The notes beneath the pieces are model-generated. The model was not told the origin of the DNA. It did no database searches and saw nothing but the letters and a program-made list of their open reading frames with translations. Shown one piece after another: positions 42,577-52,739 of a stretch of DNA of 64,000 nt. A program made the translations under genes and the position numbers. The stretch is from Diphasiastrum complanatum (taxonomy: Eukaryota; Streptophyta; Lycopodiopsida; Lycopodiales; Lycopodiaceae), in assembly GCA_029204225.1 (NCBI GenBank), contig CM055093.1:4496056-4560055 (forward strand), read 5' to 3'. Every line of letters begins with the position of its first letter. The first letter of the stretch is position 1.

Positions 42577-43640
42577 TTGCTAGCCTCCATGGCAAAAAAT
42601 AAGGGGAGCCCTCGCTCCCCTCCTATGTCCGCCACCCCATCGCTATCTACCCCTACCCCTACCCCTACCTACCCCTCGCTGGCCCCTCCCATCCCCTCGC
42701 TTCCTGATCATACATCGCTGCCTACCTCTCCTACCCCCTCGCTGGCCCCTTCCATCCCCTCGTTGGCTGTCCATCCCTCGCTGGCTGTCCATCTCACTCC
42801 CACCCCCTCGCTGCCTGCTCCCACCCCCTCTATGCCTATACCCACTCCTCCTGCTCCCACCCCCTCGCTGGCTCCCTCTGTTCCTTCTACATCGTTGGCT
42901 GCCCAGCAGGATTCACCCCCCTCACATCTTTCTTGGCCCTCTCCTCCCTCCTAGGTTCCCCTGCCCCCTCTCACTATCCCCTCTCATTCCCTAAAGGAGC
43001 CTACTCTCCTACCGAGGCATTTGAACAGTACCTCCTCTCTTGCATAGAGCAGATTGCACTGGAATCTAGCTATCTAAGGACTGAAATGGGCCAAATGAAA
43101 ACCACAATACAAGCTATGGCAATCAAGAAGCAAACTTTGATGGCCCGGATCATCTCTTTGGAAGAGGCCTTGAGCAAGAAGGACGAACCAGCCAGCACCA
43201 CCAACACAAAGATCCAAGAAGTGGAGGAACAGATTGAGCAACATAAGGCGGAGACCAAAACATGGGCCTCTCTATTCAAAGAAGACGGTAAAGAGAGTAC
43301 ACACTTTCAATAGCGTCATCTCAGCGACCATATCTGAAGAAGAGATGCGGAAGTATAAATCTATGAATGTTCGGGTGCAAGGCATTGAGGATACTAAGGC
43401 TCCAATTACCGAAGCAACCAGTTTCCTCACAGATACACTTTCCCACCATCACAACGGAATGGAAAGAGCGTGGAGAACTAAAACAGATCCATCTACACTC
43501 ATCATACGGTTCACGGGAATAGAGGGAGGAAGGTTTTCAGCAAAGCCAAAGCATTGGGCAAAAGGGTGGTCTATCAGGAGGCCTGATACATTGAGCCTCA
43601 AAAATCTGAGGCATAGGGATTTGGGCCCCCCGGACTTAGG
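42577..43640 (+). pseudogene. LINE-A ORF1
   Basis: The start MASMAKNKGSPRSPP resembles that of LINE-D (MARRTRGSPCSP). A long Pro/Ser/Thr-rich N-terminal region (PTPSLAPSIPSL-type repeats) follows, then in a second frame a coiled coil (LRTEMGQMKTTIQAMAIKKQ; EEQIEQHKAETKTWASLF). A third frame has the RRM-like core (YKSMNVRVQGIEDTKAPITE; RAWRTKTDPSTLIIRFTGIE). Frameshifts near 42945 and 43290 break it. ORF1 presumably binds LINE RNA. Confidence 0.85.
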
Positions 43641-43667
43641 AGCGGTTCGGGGGCCCTCACAAAGGCA

Positions 43668-45817
43668 TTGCGGTTGAGTTTATGGAACTGCAATGGTATC
43701 CACTCTTCAGCCACAGCGGGAGATTTTAGAGATTTTTGTACTACAAGGGATATTCTTATACTTACAGAGACGCATGAGAGTCCTGAGAGAGACTTCCTTG
43801 CATTGAGGGATTTTGCTGGCTTTCTACCTGCAGGGGGAAGACAAGGGCACTAACTAGTCGCGGTTCAGGAGGTGTTGCTTGCTTATTTCGAGACTCTCTC
43901 CAGTCATGGGTCGAGTTACCACACACTGACGAGCAGGCTCGCTATATATGGATCAAGTTGGACCATAGGCTGATGGAGTTAGATCGTGACATTTTCATGG
44001 CTTCCCTCCAGAGACATCAGCTTTCGCCTCAGAAGAGGAGTCACCTTTCATGGATATTTCATCGGACATTATACATATGAGGATCGAGAATATATTCTTC
44101 TAGCGGGGGACTTCAATGCCAGAACTGGGTCTAGGCAAACAGAATTTCACAGAGCAGCAGATGATCCACAGCGGATACATGCTCTTGATTGTGATAATCT
44201 TGGTCTTATACGGCGATCGACGGATGCAGTGGGTCCAGTTACATCATATAGGGAGCAGATGCTTCAGTTGGGCGAGGCTCATGGACTGGCCTTTTATAAT
44301 GGCCTTCTTCAGCTGCCAGGCTCTGGTGACTACACTTGCTTCCCACATAGTGGAGGACATAGCATCATTGACTATTTCATGGGTTCACCGTCTCTCCTTC
44401 ACTCCATTTCATCCTTATCTGTACACCGCACCACTCTTTCTGATCATTCGTATCTCTCCCTCTCTGTCGATCATCTCCCCATCACGCATATCGTATCTAC
44501 CCCTACAATGAAATCCACATACCGCTACACTTTGCATAACACACCACTCTACAGAGAAGCCCTCTCTGATCTCCTTACCTATTTCCCACATGAGCATACT
44601 CTAGAGGAGCAGTCCCTCTTTCTTGTCCAGACCATCCACACTCTAGGAATGCATCCACCTCCATTAGAACCTCATATATACTCACTCCCATCTTCCTCAT
44701 ATGGCCAAAACCATATCTCGTGTCTACCATAGAATCACCAAGAAAAAGAAAATTGTATACGAGATTAGCCAAGGTAAGAAAATGATGGATCTCCTCTTTA
44801 GTTCCTCTTCAGGTTCATATTGTGACTTTTATACAGAGGTTGGATGATCTTCAGGACGGGGGTACACACCATGTTGTTGCGGCTCTATCCTCATCCCGAC
44901 GCCTACAGGGACACCTTTTCTCATGGTATTCCCAGGCCTGTCGTCTCCTCTCCACATTGGGTATCCAGATCACTGACCTACCTGCAGGCACCCACCAGTA
45001 CATCAGAGGACTCCTCTACAGATCATATCTTCATATCACTTGGCAGGGTCCATTGGGGACCAAGAGTGAGTTTTATCGTACACACTTTCTATCTCTTGAT
45101 CCAGCTGGTTGCCCCATAGTATCTGGTTACTTGTTGAGGAGTATATCACACAGATTGCGGATAGAGATGGGTCAGTTTCGGATTTCCTCACATCAGCTGG
45201 CCATTGAGACCGGCAGATACAATGGCACCCCACGAGAGGACCGGCTTTGTAGCATGTGTTCTATGCATGAGATTGACGACGAATCACATTTCCACTTCAG
45301 ATGTCCAGCCTACTACGAGATTCGGGGGAGGTATTATTGCTTGTTCAGAAAGCACCCAGCTACACTTTCTGCCCTGATATCTTATGAGGACCCCATGATC
45401 TGGGAGATGTCAGACTTGAGGAGGAGACTCGATATTGATACACATTCCTTGATACAGTTGAGCATCAGTGAGTGCATATCCCGTCGGAGACAGAGATCCA
45501 AGGTACCCATAGGCTACGATTCAAATGGAGAGGCCGAGATTCCAAATTCCTTCATACATCGGCAGCAGAGGCCATGTCGACGGCCAGAGAGACAGTTAGC
45601 TATCAGGCCACAACCCAGAGCGACACAGCAGCAGAGACGACACCAACAACCTACCCGGCGGCAGAGGTCCATGGCACATCCAGTGACACCTTCACAACAT
45701 ACCATTCACCATTTTTTCCAGGCTGATAGGCATCATGATATTTCCAGGCTGTTGGACCCTGACTGGGCCAGCCATCTTTATGCATTGTATTTGCAGTTAT
45801 TGTTTATAGATGATTGA
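43668..45817 (+). pseudogene. LINE-A ORF2: endonuclease plus C-terminal domain
   Basis: APE-type endonuclease motifs: RLSLWNCNGIHSSATAGDFR, DILILTETHESPERD, YILLAGDFNARTGSRQ, then STIMDYF-like SIIDYFMGSPSLLHSISSLS and TTLSDHSYLSLSVD. The last pair are the SDH-type catalytic motif. After the deletion, an open 331-codon frame carries RLRIEMGQFRISSHQLAIET, GRYNGTPREDRLCSMCSMHE and FHFRCPAYYEIRGRYYCLFR, then a Gln/Arg-rich tail. No FVDFRKAFD or YADD motif remains. Confidence 0.87.
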
Positions 45818-46022
45818 GCTTTAAGCTCCTAATCTATGTGCACACTTGACATGTACCTTTTCTGAGTCCTATGTACCTTAGGGTATTCAAGGACATTAAT
45901 AAAATCTTTATTTCTTTCTCTCTCTCTTGTCTGAAGAGCATTTCCTATTCATATGTCAAACGAGAGAGAAAGAGAGAGAGAAAGTTGTATTAACGTCTAT
46001 TAATGCCAAAAGGCATATAAGA

Positions 46023-46529
46023 CCAAATAAGTACATCTCAAGTGTGATAAATACTGAAAGGAGCATATAAATGTCTCCATGTACAAACAACAACTACTAG
46101 CTAAAATGATTGGTCTATCAAGACCAGACAAAGTCTCTAATCTCTACTCTGCCCTCCAAACCTGGAAGTCTGAGATATGGTACAATGGGGTGTCGTGCAA
46201 CAATACTGTACAATATAATAGCTGTCCGAACTGTAGGGTAGCTCATGTCGCCACAGGACCACCACAGGTTGTCCTCAATCCTCGCTTTCTTCAGTAGTGG
46301 TCCTATGGCGACATGAGCTATCCTACAGTTCGGACAACTATTTTATTGTACTGTATTGTTACACGACAACCCATTGTACCATATCTCAGACTTCCAGGTC
46401 TGGAGGGCAGAGTAGAGATTAGAGACTTTGTCTGGTCTTGATAGACCAATCATTTTAGCTAGTAGTTATTGTTTCTACATGGAGACATTTATATGCTCAG
46501 CATTTATCACACTTGAGATGTACTTATTT

Positions 46530-46531
<2 letters not shown>
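46023..46531. repeat. Large foldback of two LINE 3' UTRs (235-241-bp arms)
   Basis: 46023-46263 and 46297-46531 are reverse complements at roughly 90 percent by eye, around a 33-nt loop. Both arms carry the LINE 3' UTR string TATCACACTTGAGATGTAC. The left arm is minus-oriented and runs out through the TATGCCTTTTGGCAT hairpin to a GA tract (45962-45983); the right arm is plus-oriented and passes straight into CT (46532). A transcript would form a long hairpin. Confidence 0.88.

Positions 46532-46586
<55 letters not shown>
46532..46586. repeat. (CT)n tract before LINE-B
   Basis: 55 bp of CT, at once the tail of the right foldback arm and the 5' flank of LINE-B. Confidence 0.95.
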
Positions 46587-46590
<4 letters not shown>

Positions 46591-46596
46591 GTGGAC

Positions 46597-46715
46597 AATG
46601 GAGCGATCTCTGAGGGGCGGATCTCTGTCCTGGAACGGACCTCTGTCTTGGAGCGGACCTCTCTCTCTCACACCTGGAGCGGACCTCTGACCTGGAGCTC
46701 TCTCTCTCTCTCATC
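46597..46715. repeat. 5' monomers of LINE-B
   Basis: Units close to GGAGCGGACCTCTGACCT (about 18 bp) recur about six times with drift and short CT interruptions. The same units open LINE-C at 51847-52080. They precede ORF1 by about 480 bp and may be promoter repeats. Confidence 0.75.
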
Positions 46716-47198
46716 GATGGTGACTGTCTGATCCTTCTCAGCATGGATCGATGCAATTCTGGAAGCATAGATTGAATTTTCTGTACTTCTTGTAGCGAGG
46801 CAGTTCGTGTTTCCAACATTTCTGGTAGAAAATCGGAATAAGACACTTTCTGATACACGAGTGCCGCTGATGATGAAAGCATGAATAAGCGATTGACAGC
46901 ACCAAAACACCTTCAGGGAGCAGCGATGAGGTGATGCTCTCACTGTGCTCAGAACTAGTGCTTAAGTTGAAAGCCAACGCTCAGATATTGCTTAGAAGAG
47001 CAGTCACGGAAGTAAACTTGCATTTGCTTACGATCCAGGATTGCGGATCCATGTCTTGAAGCCCGGATCCTCTTCTGTGGAATGCGATGTCAGAGAAGCG
47101 TCGCTGCAGCTGAGTGATGAGCCTCAAGTGAAAGTGAAGGAGTAATTGCTCAGAATTAGAGGAAGAACCATCAGGAGCAGCTCCAAGGCTCTGACGGG

Positions 47199-48005
47199 TT
47201 GGCCCTTCCTTGTCATACCTGGCCTTGTCCCTGCTTGGATATGGAACCAGCTACGCCTTCCTCTGCTCTCCCTCCTAATCCTTCTACTCCTCCATTTGTG
47301 CTATCTAAGGTCTCACCTCCAACTATCCCTCGCTCTATTCTACCGGAAGACGTTCATTATCATGTTGGGCAGTTGTATGCACTATTTTCAGAGGTACAAG
47401 GAGAAAATGCAGCACTCAAATTGGAGGTTCAAAAATTGCGGGATGAGATCAGCCAGCTGCGAACTCTATTACCATCATCTACTACGGATCTTGCAGAAAC
47501 TTCTAACAAGATTTCCAGCCTTGAGAAACAAGTAGAAGAGACGAAATCTTGGGCAGCACTGTTTAAAAAAGATAGTGGTATAATAGATTTGCCTACGAAT
47601 ATTTCAATTGACTCAAGATTAGAAAGTATGTTTTTGGAGCAAGAGAAAAGAGCCAAAAAAGCCCTTAATATTAGAGTGAGAGGCATTCCAAATGCTGGAA
47701 AACCTCTTGAGGAAGCCAAGGATTTACTTTGCAATAAACTCTCACACTCAACTGAGGGATTTGAAACTGCTTGGAGAGGCAAGTATGATGAGAATGTTCT
47801 ATTTATTAAATTCCAGTCTCTTGTACATCGTAACGCTGCCTTGAAACTTCGAGCCAAGCTGAAAGGGACTTTTATTTTTATGGACGATGATTTAACTCAT
47901 ACGCAATGGCTAGCAAGGAAAAAAATCATACAAGAAGCTAAGGGGAAAGGGCAACGGGTGGTGTTTATTGACGGCAAACCACGATACTATGAGCGCTCAC
48001 TATAG
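47199..48005 (+). CDS. LINE-B ORF1 (intact)
   Basis: 268 codons. A Pro-rich N-terminus (about 1-55); a coiled coil (about 60-125: YALFSEVQGENAALKLEVQK, LRDEISQLRTLLP, SSLEKQVEETKSWAALFKKD); then an RRM-like RNA-binding domain (about 150-215: KRAKKALNIRVRGIPNAGKP, FETAWRGKYDENVLFIKFQS); and a basic C-terminal domain (RAKLKGTFIFMDDDLTHTQW, QRVVFIDGKPRY). This matches the L1 ORF1p layout of coiled coil, RRM and C-terminal domain, with no zinc knuckle. An internal Met (MEPATP) at residue 15 is an alternative start. ORF2 may begin at 47968 and overlap its end. Confidence 0.85.
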   Translation: MALPCHTWPCPCLDMEPATPSSALPPNPSTPPFVLSKVSPPTIPRSILPEDVHYHVGQLYALFSEVQGENAALKLEVQKLRDEISQLRTLLPSSTTDLAETSNKISSLEKQVEETKSWAALFKKDSGIIDLPTNISIDSRLESMFLEQEKRAKKALNIRVRGIPNAGKPLEEAKDLLCNKLSHSTEGFETAWRGKYDENVLFIKFQSLVHRNAALKLRAKLKGTFIFMDDDLTHTQWLARKKIIQEAKGKGQRVVFIDGKPRYYERSL

Positions 48006-49290
48006 GGACTTGGGGCTCCCGGGCATGGGAGCAGCCCGAGATCCCCTGTCACTTCATATTGGCTTTTGGAATTGTAATGGCTTCCACTCTTCCTCTACAG
48101 GTGACTTGCAGTCCTATCTTGCTCGTACAGATATTTTACTGCTAGCAGAGACTCGTGAATCTCAATTTCGTCCTCTTCCTATGATGACAGATTTCTCTTG
48201 GCACTAAGTTTTTAGACCATTCCTACGAGGGACGACCTCCAGAGGCTCAGGTGGGGTGGCATGCTTATATAGAGACCAGTATAGTCATACTGTTAAGCTG
48301 GTTAAGAAAGATCCGTACGCTCGTTTTATATGGTTACAATTAGTTGGGCATTCCCTAGGCTTGGCTAGAGATATCTTCCTAGCAGTATGTTATATTGCTC
48401 CTTAGAGTTCGACATTTGCAGACTATGGTGGAAACCCTTTTCAGGTTTTATCAGAGGATATTTCTATCTTTTCTCCCTAGGGATATGTACTTTTGGCAGG
48501 TGACTTTAACGCACGGAATTTCATGCGATGACAGATTATCTCCAGCTTCGTACTTTGGATACAGGTCTTGTGCGGACATCACATGATGAGGCTACCCCCT
48601 CTACTACATTTGGTGAGCAGCTACTCAGGATTTCTGAGGCACATTCCTTGGTCATTCTGAACGGTTTATCACAGTGGCCAGATTGAGCAGCATTCACTTG
48701 TCATCCACATAGTGGCGGACATAGTGTGGTGGATTACTTCATTGGCTCACCAGCCTTGATTCCTCTCATTCAGAGCTTTACTATACTCTCTCCTACCCTT
48801 GCTGATCACTCACTGCTCTTACTCTCTGTTGGCCAGACCTCTCCCCTTCCAATCATTCGACCCAAGACGACTACACCTCACTTTGCTTTTCGTACACATC
48901 TCATCCCACGCTACATAGTCGCGCTCAACTCTCTTTTGCAAGATTTTCCCTTCTCCTCTCCTATTGAGCAACAGGCTAGCTTCTTGACGCTCTCCCTTAT
49001 ACAAGCCACCACCCAGGCCTTTCCCCCTAAGACATATCCCACTCATCGAAAGACCTATAATCGATGGTATGACCATGATTGCCAGGCCTTACATAAGCAA
49101 GTGGTATACGCCATGGCATCACTCTCCTAATCTTTTAGTACACGTACAAAAGCAATATCGTCATGTAGTTAATAAAAAGAAAAGAGACACTCTAACAAGA
49201 GATGGTCAAAAACTTATAGACTCCCTTTTCTTTTCCTCCTCTCTTTTCTGGAAGATTTTTTCTAAGAAATCTTCCTTACTTTCACCTATT
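47968..49290 (+). pseudogene. LINE-B ORF2 endonuclease
   Basis: The frame opens MTANHDTMSAHYRDLGLPGM and overlaps ORF1 by 38 bases. SLHIGFWNCNGFHSSSTGDL and DILLLAETRESQF are the first APE motifs (N, E). Past a TAA at 48205, shifted frames carry RGTTSRGSGGVACLYR, YVLLAGDFNAR, HSVVDYF-like SVVDYFIGSPALIPLIQS and PTLADHSLLLLSV. At least four stops or shifts occur. The phrase LG.PGMGA.RDPL before the domain is shared with LINE-D. Confidence 0.85.
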
Positions 49291-49301
49291 GATATTGACT
49301 C

Positions 49302-51540
49302 TTGGGTGAAGTATGCTACTTGCTTATACACTACAGATGCTCCGCCTATCCCTATCACTCGACCCGCTACTCTCTTTTTACCTCTGACCAAATTGAATTC
49401 GCGATTAGTAAAGCCCAATCCCATAAAGCGAAGGACGTCGACTCTCTTAACACAGACTTCCTCAAACCTGTCTCCCAGCTTCTCTCTCCTTACATTGCCC
49501 ACACTTTTAACTTGGCTGTTACCTCAGGCTTCCCCACCAACTGGTGCACGAACCTTCTCCATCCCATTCTCAAGGCTGGTGATCCAATGAACGTGGATAA
49601 CTATCGCACTCTCATGATCAGTCACACGATGGCAAAGCTTTATGGCTCAGTTCTGCAGTCTATGGTTGGATCCCAGGCGGAATCAAATGAGTTATTTGCT
49701 CTTGGACAGGCTGGCTTTAGACCCGGATACTCTACCATTGATCATGCATTTGTCTACGCTGCATCATAGAGGAGGCTCGACATCGGAGACAGAGAGTGTA
49801 CTGCTGCTTTGTGGATTTCCGCAAGGCCTTTGACTCAGTTCCACGGCACCTGCTACTTCAGCGCTTATCTTTACTTGGCTTCTCACAGGATATCATTATG
49901 GCTATCAGCGCCTTATATGAGAGGGTTTTAGCACGTTTCAAAGATGGCAGCAGCTGGTCGCCTTCTATCCAGAGCACAGTTGGAGTCAAGCAGGGATGTC
50001 CACTCTCTCCCACTCTTTTTGCATTGTACATTGATGATCTAGAGTGGATCATCAAGGAGGAGGGGGGTGATGGATGTCCTCTTGCTGATGTTATAATTCC
50101 TATCCTACTGTATGCGGATGATGTGGCATTGATATCCTCTACAGCCTCTGGATTACAGCGACATCTTGATGCTCTATATGGTTTTTGCTTAGTGTGGGGC
50201 TTGACGGTGAATATTGCTAAGACCAAAGTTATGGTGTTTAACACAAATCGGCAGCATATGAGAGATGACGCTTTTTATTATGATGCACAACAGCTGGAGA
50301 TTGTTACATCATACACCTATCTAGGTGTATTAGTCACCGGCCCCTTACTCACTTTTCGCTAAACTGATCTATATCGCCTGCGTAAGGGGCATGCTGCCTT
50401 GGAACATATGGAGAGAGTGTGTACTACTTACCATATTCATGATCCTACTACCATAGACCACCTTTTCTCTAGAGTAGTCTCACCTGTGGCTATGCACTCG
50501 GCGGAGGTCTGGTGCCCAGGGATGTCTCAGAGTACTTGGAGAGACATCACTCGTCTGCAGATCACCATATTAGGGAGGATGATTCGTGAGAAGCCGTCAG
50601 TTCCTAATGAGATTCTTTTAGCGGAGTTCGCCTCACTCCCCATGGTGGTAGAGGCTATGTTTCAGATTGTTACCTTTCTACATCGACTTGAGACCATGGA
50701 TACTCACAGATACGTGAGGGTAGGCTTACTTCTTCTCAGACTATAGTTGGACAGCAGGCTAGGTCTTCTTGGTATGGTAATGTGGTGGCTTTCTTTCAGT
50801 CATGAGGCTTCTCGATGCTGGATCTCCCATAGGGAACTCATACATTTATCAGACAACAGCTGTATCGGAGATATTGTCACATAGTATGGGATCGTCTTGA
50901 CCATGAGAGAGTCAAGCTTACCTTCTATGGCGCACATATCTTACGCAGAGACAGTTTGGGACCCCCTGTTAGACCTTTATATCTCTCTCTTCCTCTTTCT
51001 TTTGGGCTTCGATACAGATTGGGACAGTTACGAGTCTCTTCACATCAGCTTGCTATTGAGACAGGCAGATATTCAGGCATTTTGAGAGAGCATCGGATAT
51101 GCCAGATATGCACATTGGGTGTAGTGGAGGATGAGTTTCATTTGATCTTTATATGCCCTACATACTATGAGATACGTGGCCGATATCACTGTTTATATTG
51201 TGACACCCCTATTACCCTCAGTACATTTTTGGAGTATCAGGATCCCAAATGTGTCGGCCTTTTACTACGAGAGATGCTTATGTTGAGAGCCTCTTTGCTA
51301 CCATCGGAGAGTATTATTGATTCTAGCCAGCATCTCATTACTAGCTTCTTTCAGAAGTGGGAGCGTGATGACCTATTAGATGATGAGGCAGTCATAGCGG
51401 TGAGGGCGAAGGCCCAGCGTGCTCAGCCACCACCTCTTGCCAGATCTACGCGCACCTCTAGAGCTACCAGAGCTCCTCGATCACAGCCCACAACTGCTAT
51501 GGGTATCAGACGCTTTTTTTCAAGATTGATATTTATCCTT
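49302..51540 (+). pseudogene. LINE-B ORF2 reverse transcriptase and C-terminal domain
   Basis: Shifted frames supply HPILKAGDPMNVDNYRTLMI, SHTMAKLYGSVLQSMVGSQA, LGQAGFRPGYSTIDHAF, YCCFVDFRKAFDSVPRHLLL, LYERVLARFKDGSSWSP, VGVKQGCPLSPTLFALYIDD, LLYADDVALISSTASGLQRH and WGLTVNIAKTKVMVFN: RT blocks with both catalytic boxes (FVDFRKAFD, YADD). A thumb-like stretch follows (AMHSAEVWCPGM...), then the cysteine motif RICQICTLGVVEDEFHLIFI, CPTYYEIRGRYHCLY. The NYRTLMISHTMAKLYG block differs from the PISL-type block of common plant L1 elements. Confidence 0.9.
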
Positions 51541-51829
51541 TTACTTTCCTCAGCAGAGCAGGCGGTTAAGCTCTTGCACCTGTACCCTCTTCAGAGCTGG
51601 AGGTTAAGCTCTTGTGTATCTGCTCTTTTTATGCATTTTATGATTCTATATTGGCTATGTCTTTTCCTAGCTCGAGAGAGTTCTATTTTGTCTTTTCCAT
51701 TTAGACTAGTGTTTTTTATTATGTTGTCCGACATGGACAATAATCCTACGAGACATGTACTTATTCATTCTGTCTTATGTGCCCTTGGGCACTCAACAGA
51801 CATTAATACATTTTCTTTCTTTCTTTCTT

Positions 51830-51846
51830 TTCTCTCTCTCTCTCTC
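51830..51846. repeat. CT tract between LINE-B and LINE-C
   Basis: 17 bp of TCTC directly between the LINE-B 3' tail (CTTTCTTTCTTT) and the LINE-C monomers. Confidence 0.9.
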
Positions 51847-52080
51847 GGAGCGGACCTCTGTTCTTAATACCTGGAGTGGACCTCTGTCATTAATACCTGG
51901 AGCGGATCTCTGACCTGGAGCGAATATCTGACCTGGAGCGGATCTCTGAGCGGCGCGAATCTGAGCAGATCTGAGCGAACCTGGAGCGGATCTGAGAAGT
52001 GGGTCTGAGCGGACCTGGAGCGCAGTTCTAGCGGACCTGGAGCGCAGATCTGGACTGGTGCTGACACCTGGACCAGACTC
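51847..52080. repeat. 5' monomers of LINE-C
   Basis: Ten or more degenerate units of the form CCTGGAGCGGACCTCTGA or CCTGGAGCGGATCTGAG, some separated by TTAATA. They are homologous to 46597-46715. Confidence 0.8.
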
Positions 52081-52189
52081 CTGCTGACGTGACCTACAGG
52101 GTCGTGCTACAACCACTGTCCTATGGCTCCACGCAACAAAAGAGGGGGAGGTAACTCCCCCCACTCTCCACCACGGAGACTTCGAACAA

Positions 52190-52694
52190 AATATCCAGCC
52201 TTGAGAAACAAGTGGAAGAAACGAAGACATGGGCAGTGCGTCTCAAAAACGATGGTAAGGTTGAATCCTCAAGCTTGATTCAACATGCATTTGTGAATTC
52301 AACACTAGAAGATGTCTTTTCCAAGCAAGAAAGAAGGGCTAAAAAAGCCTTTAATATCCGGGTTAGAGGGATTTCTGACGGAGATAAGCCCATTGAAGAG
52401 GCAAAAGAGCTGCTTTTAACTAAGCTCACACACACCACGGATGGATTTGATACACCTTGGAGAAGTAAGTTTGACACTAATGTCTTGTTTATCAAGTTTC
52501 GCTCTATGAACAGCCGCAACGCAGCTTTACGCCTTAGAGCCAAATTAAAAGGGACCTTTATTTTTATTGATGATGACCTTACACACACACAATGGCAAGC
52601 CAGGAAACAAATTATCCAGGATGCAAATGCAAGAAATCAGCGGGTGGTTTTCATTGAAGGCAAACCAGAAAATTTTGATAAAATTTCTCAATAG
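52190..52694 (+). pseudogene. LINE-C ORF1, N-terminally deleted
   Basis: SLEKQVEETKTWAVRLKNDG, ERRAKKAFNIRVRGISDGDK, FDTPWRSKFDTNVLFIKFRS, AKLKGTFIFIDDDLTHTQWQ and QRVVFIEGKPENFDKISQ align throughout with LINE-B ORF1 from residue ~108. The Pro-rich and coiled-coil halves have been lost by a deletion ending near 52185. The remaining frame is open to its TAG. Confidence 0.85.
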
Positions 52695-52739
52695 GGATTC
52701 GGGCTCCTAGGCAAAGGAGCAGCCTGAGATCCCCTAAGC

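Larger units (their letters stand above)
42426..45930 (+). mobile_element. LINE-A: LINE with RT domain deleted
   Basis: It starts right after the CT tract, has a 150-bp leader, ORF1, an endonuclease, then jumps (near 44740-44820) to the ORF2 C-terminal region. Some 1.5 kb equivalent to LINE-B RT (49.3-50.4 kb) is absent. The 3' end is GGACATTAATAAAATC followed by a short CT-rich tail (45905-45930). It cannot be autonomous. Confidence 0.85.
46587..51829 (+). mobile_element. LINE-B: near full-length LINE
   Basis: 5.2 kb from the CT tract at its 5' end to the CTTT/CT tail at its 3' end (51820-51846). It includes 5' monomers, an intact ORF1, and an ORF2 with endonuclease, RT and C-terminal cysteine domain. 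It ends GACATTAATACATTTTC after the hairpin GTGCCCTTGGGCAC. ORF2 has several stops. It is the best template for the family in this window. Confidence 0.9.

Noticed and set aside
42577-42954. Extensin-like cell-wall protein for the Pro/Ser/Thr-rich frame
   Set aside because: No signal peptide or SPPPP/YxY motifs; the frame leads into LINE ORF1 coiled-coil and RRM sequence.
44822-45817. Independent host gene for the open 331-codon frame
   Set aside because: It matches the ORF2 C-terminal domain of LINE-B and LINE-H, including the cysteine motif, so it is LINE-A.
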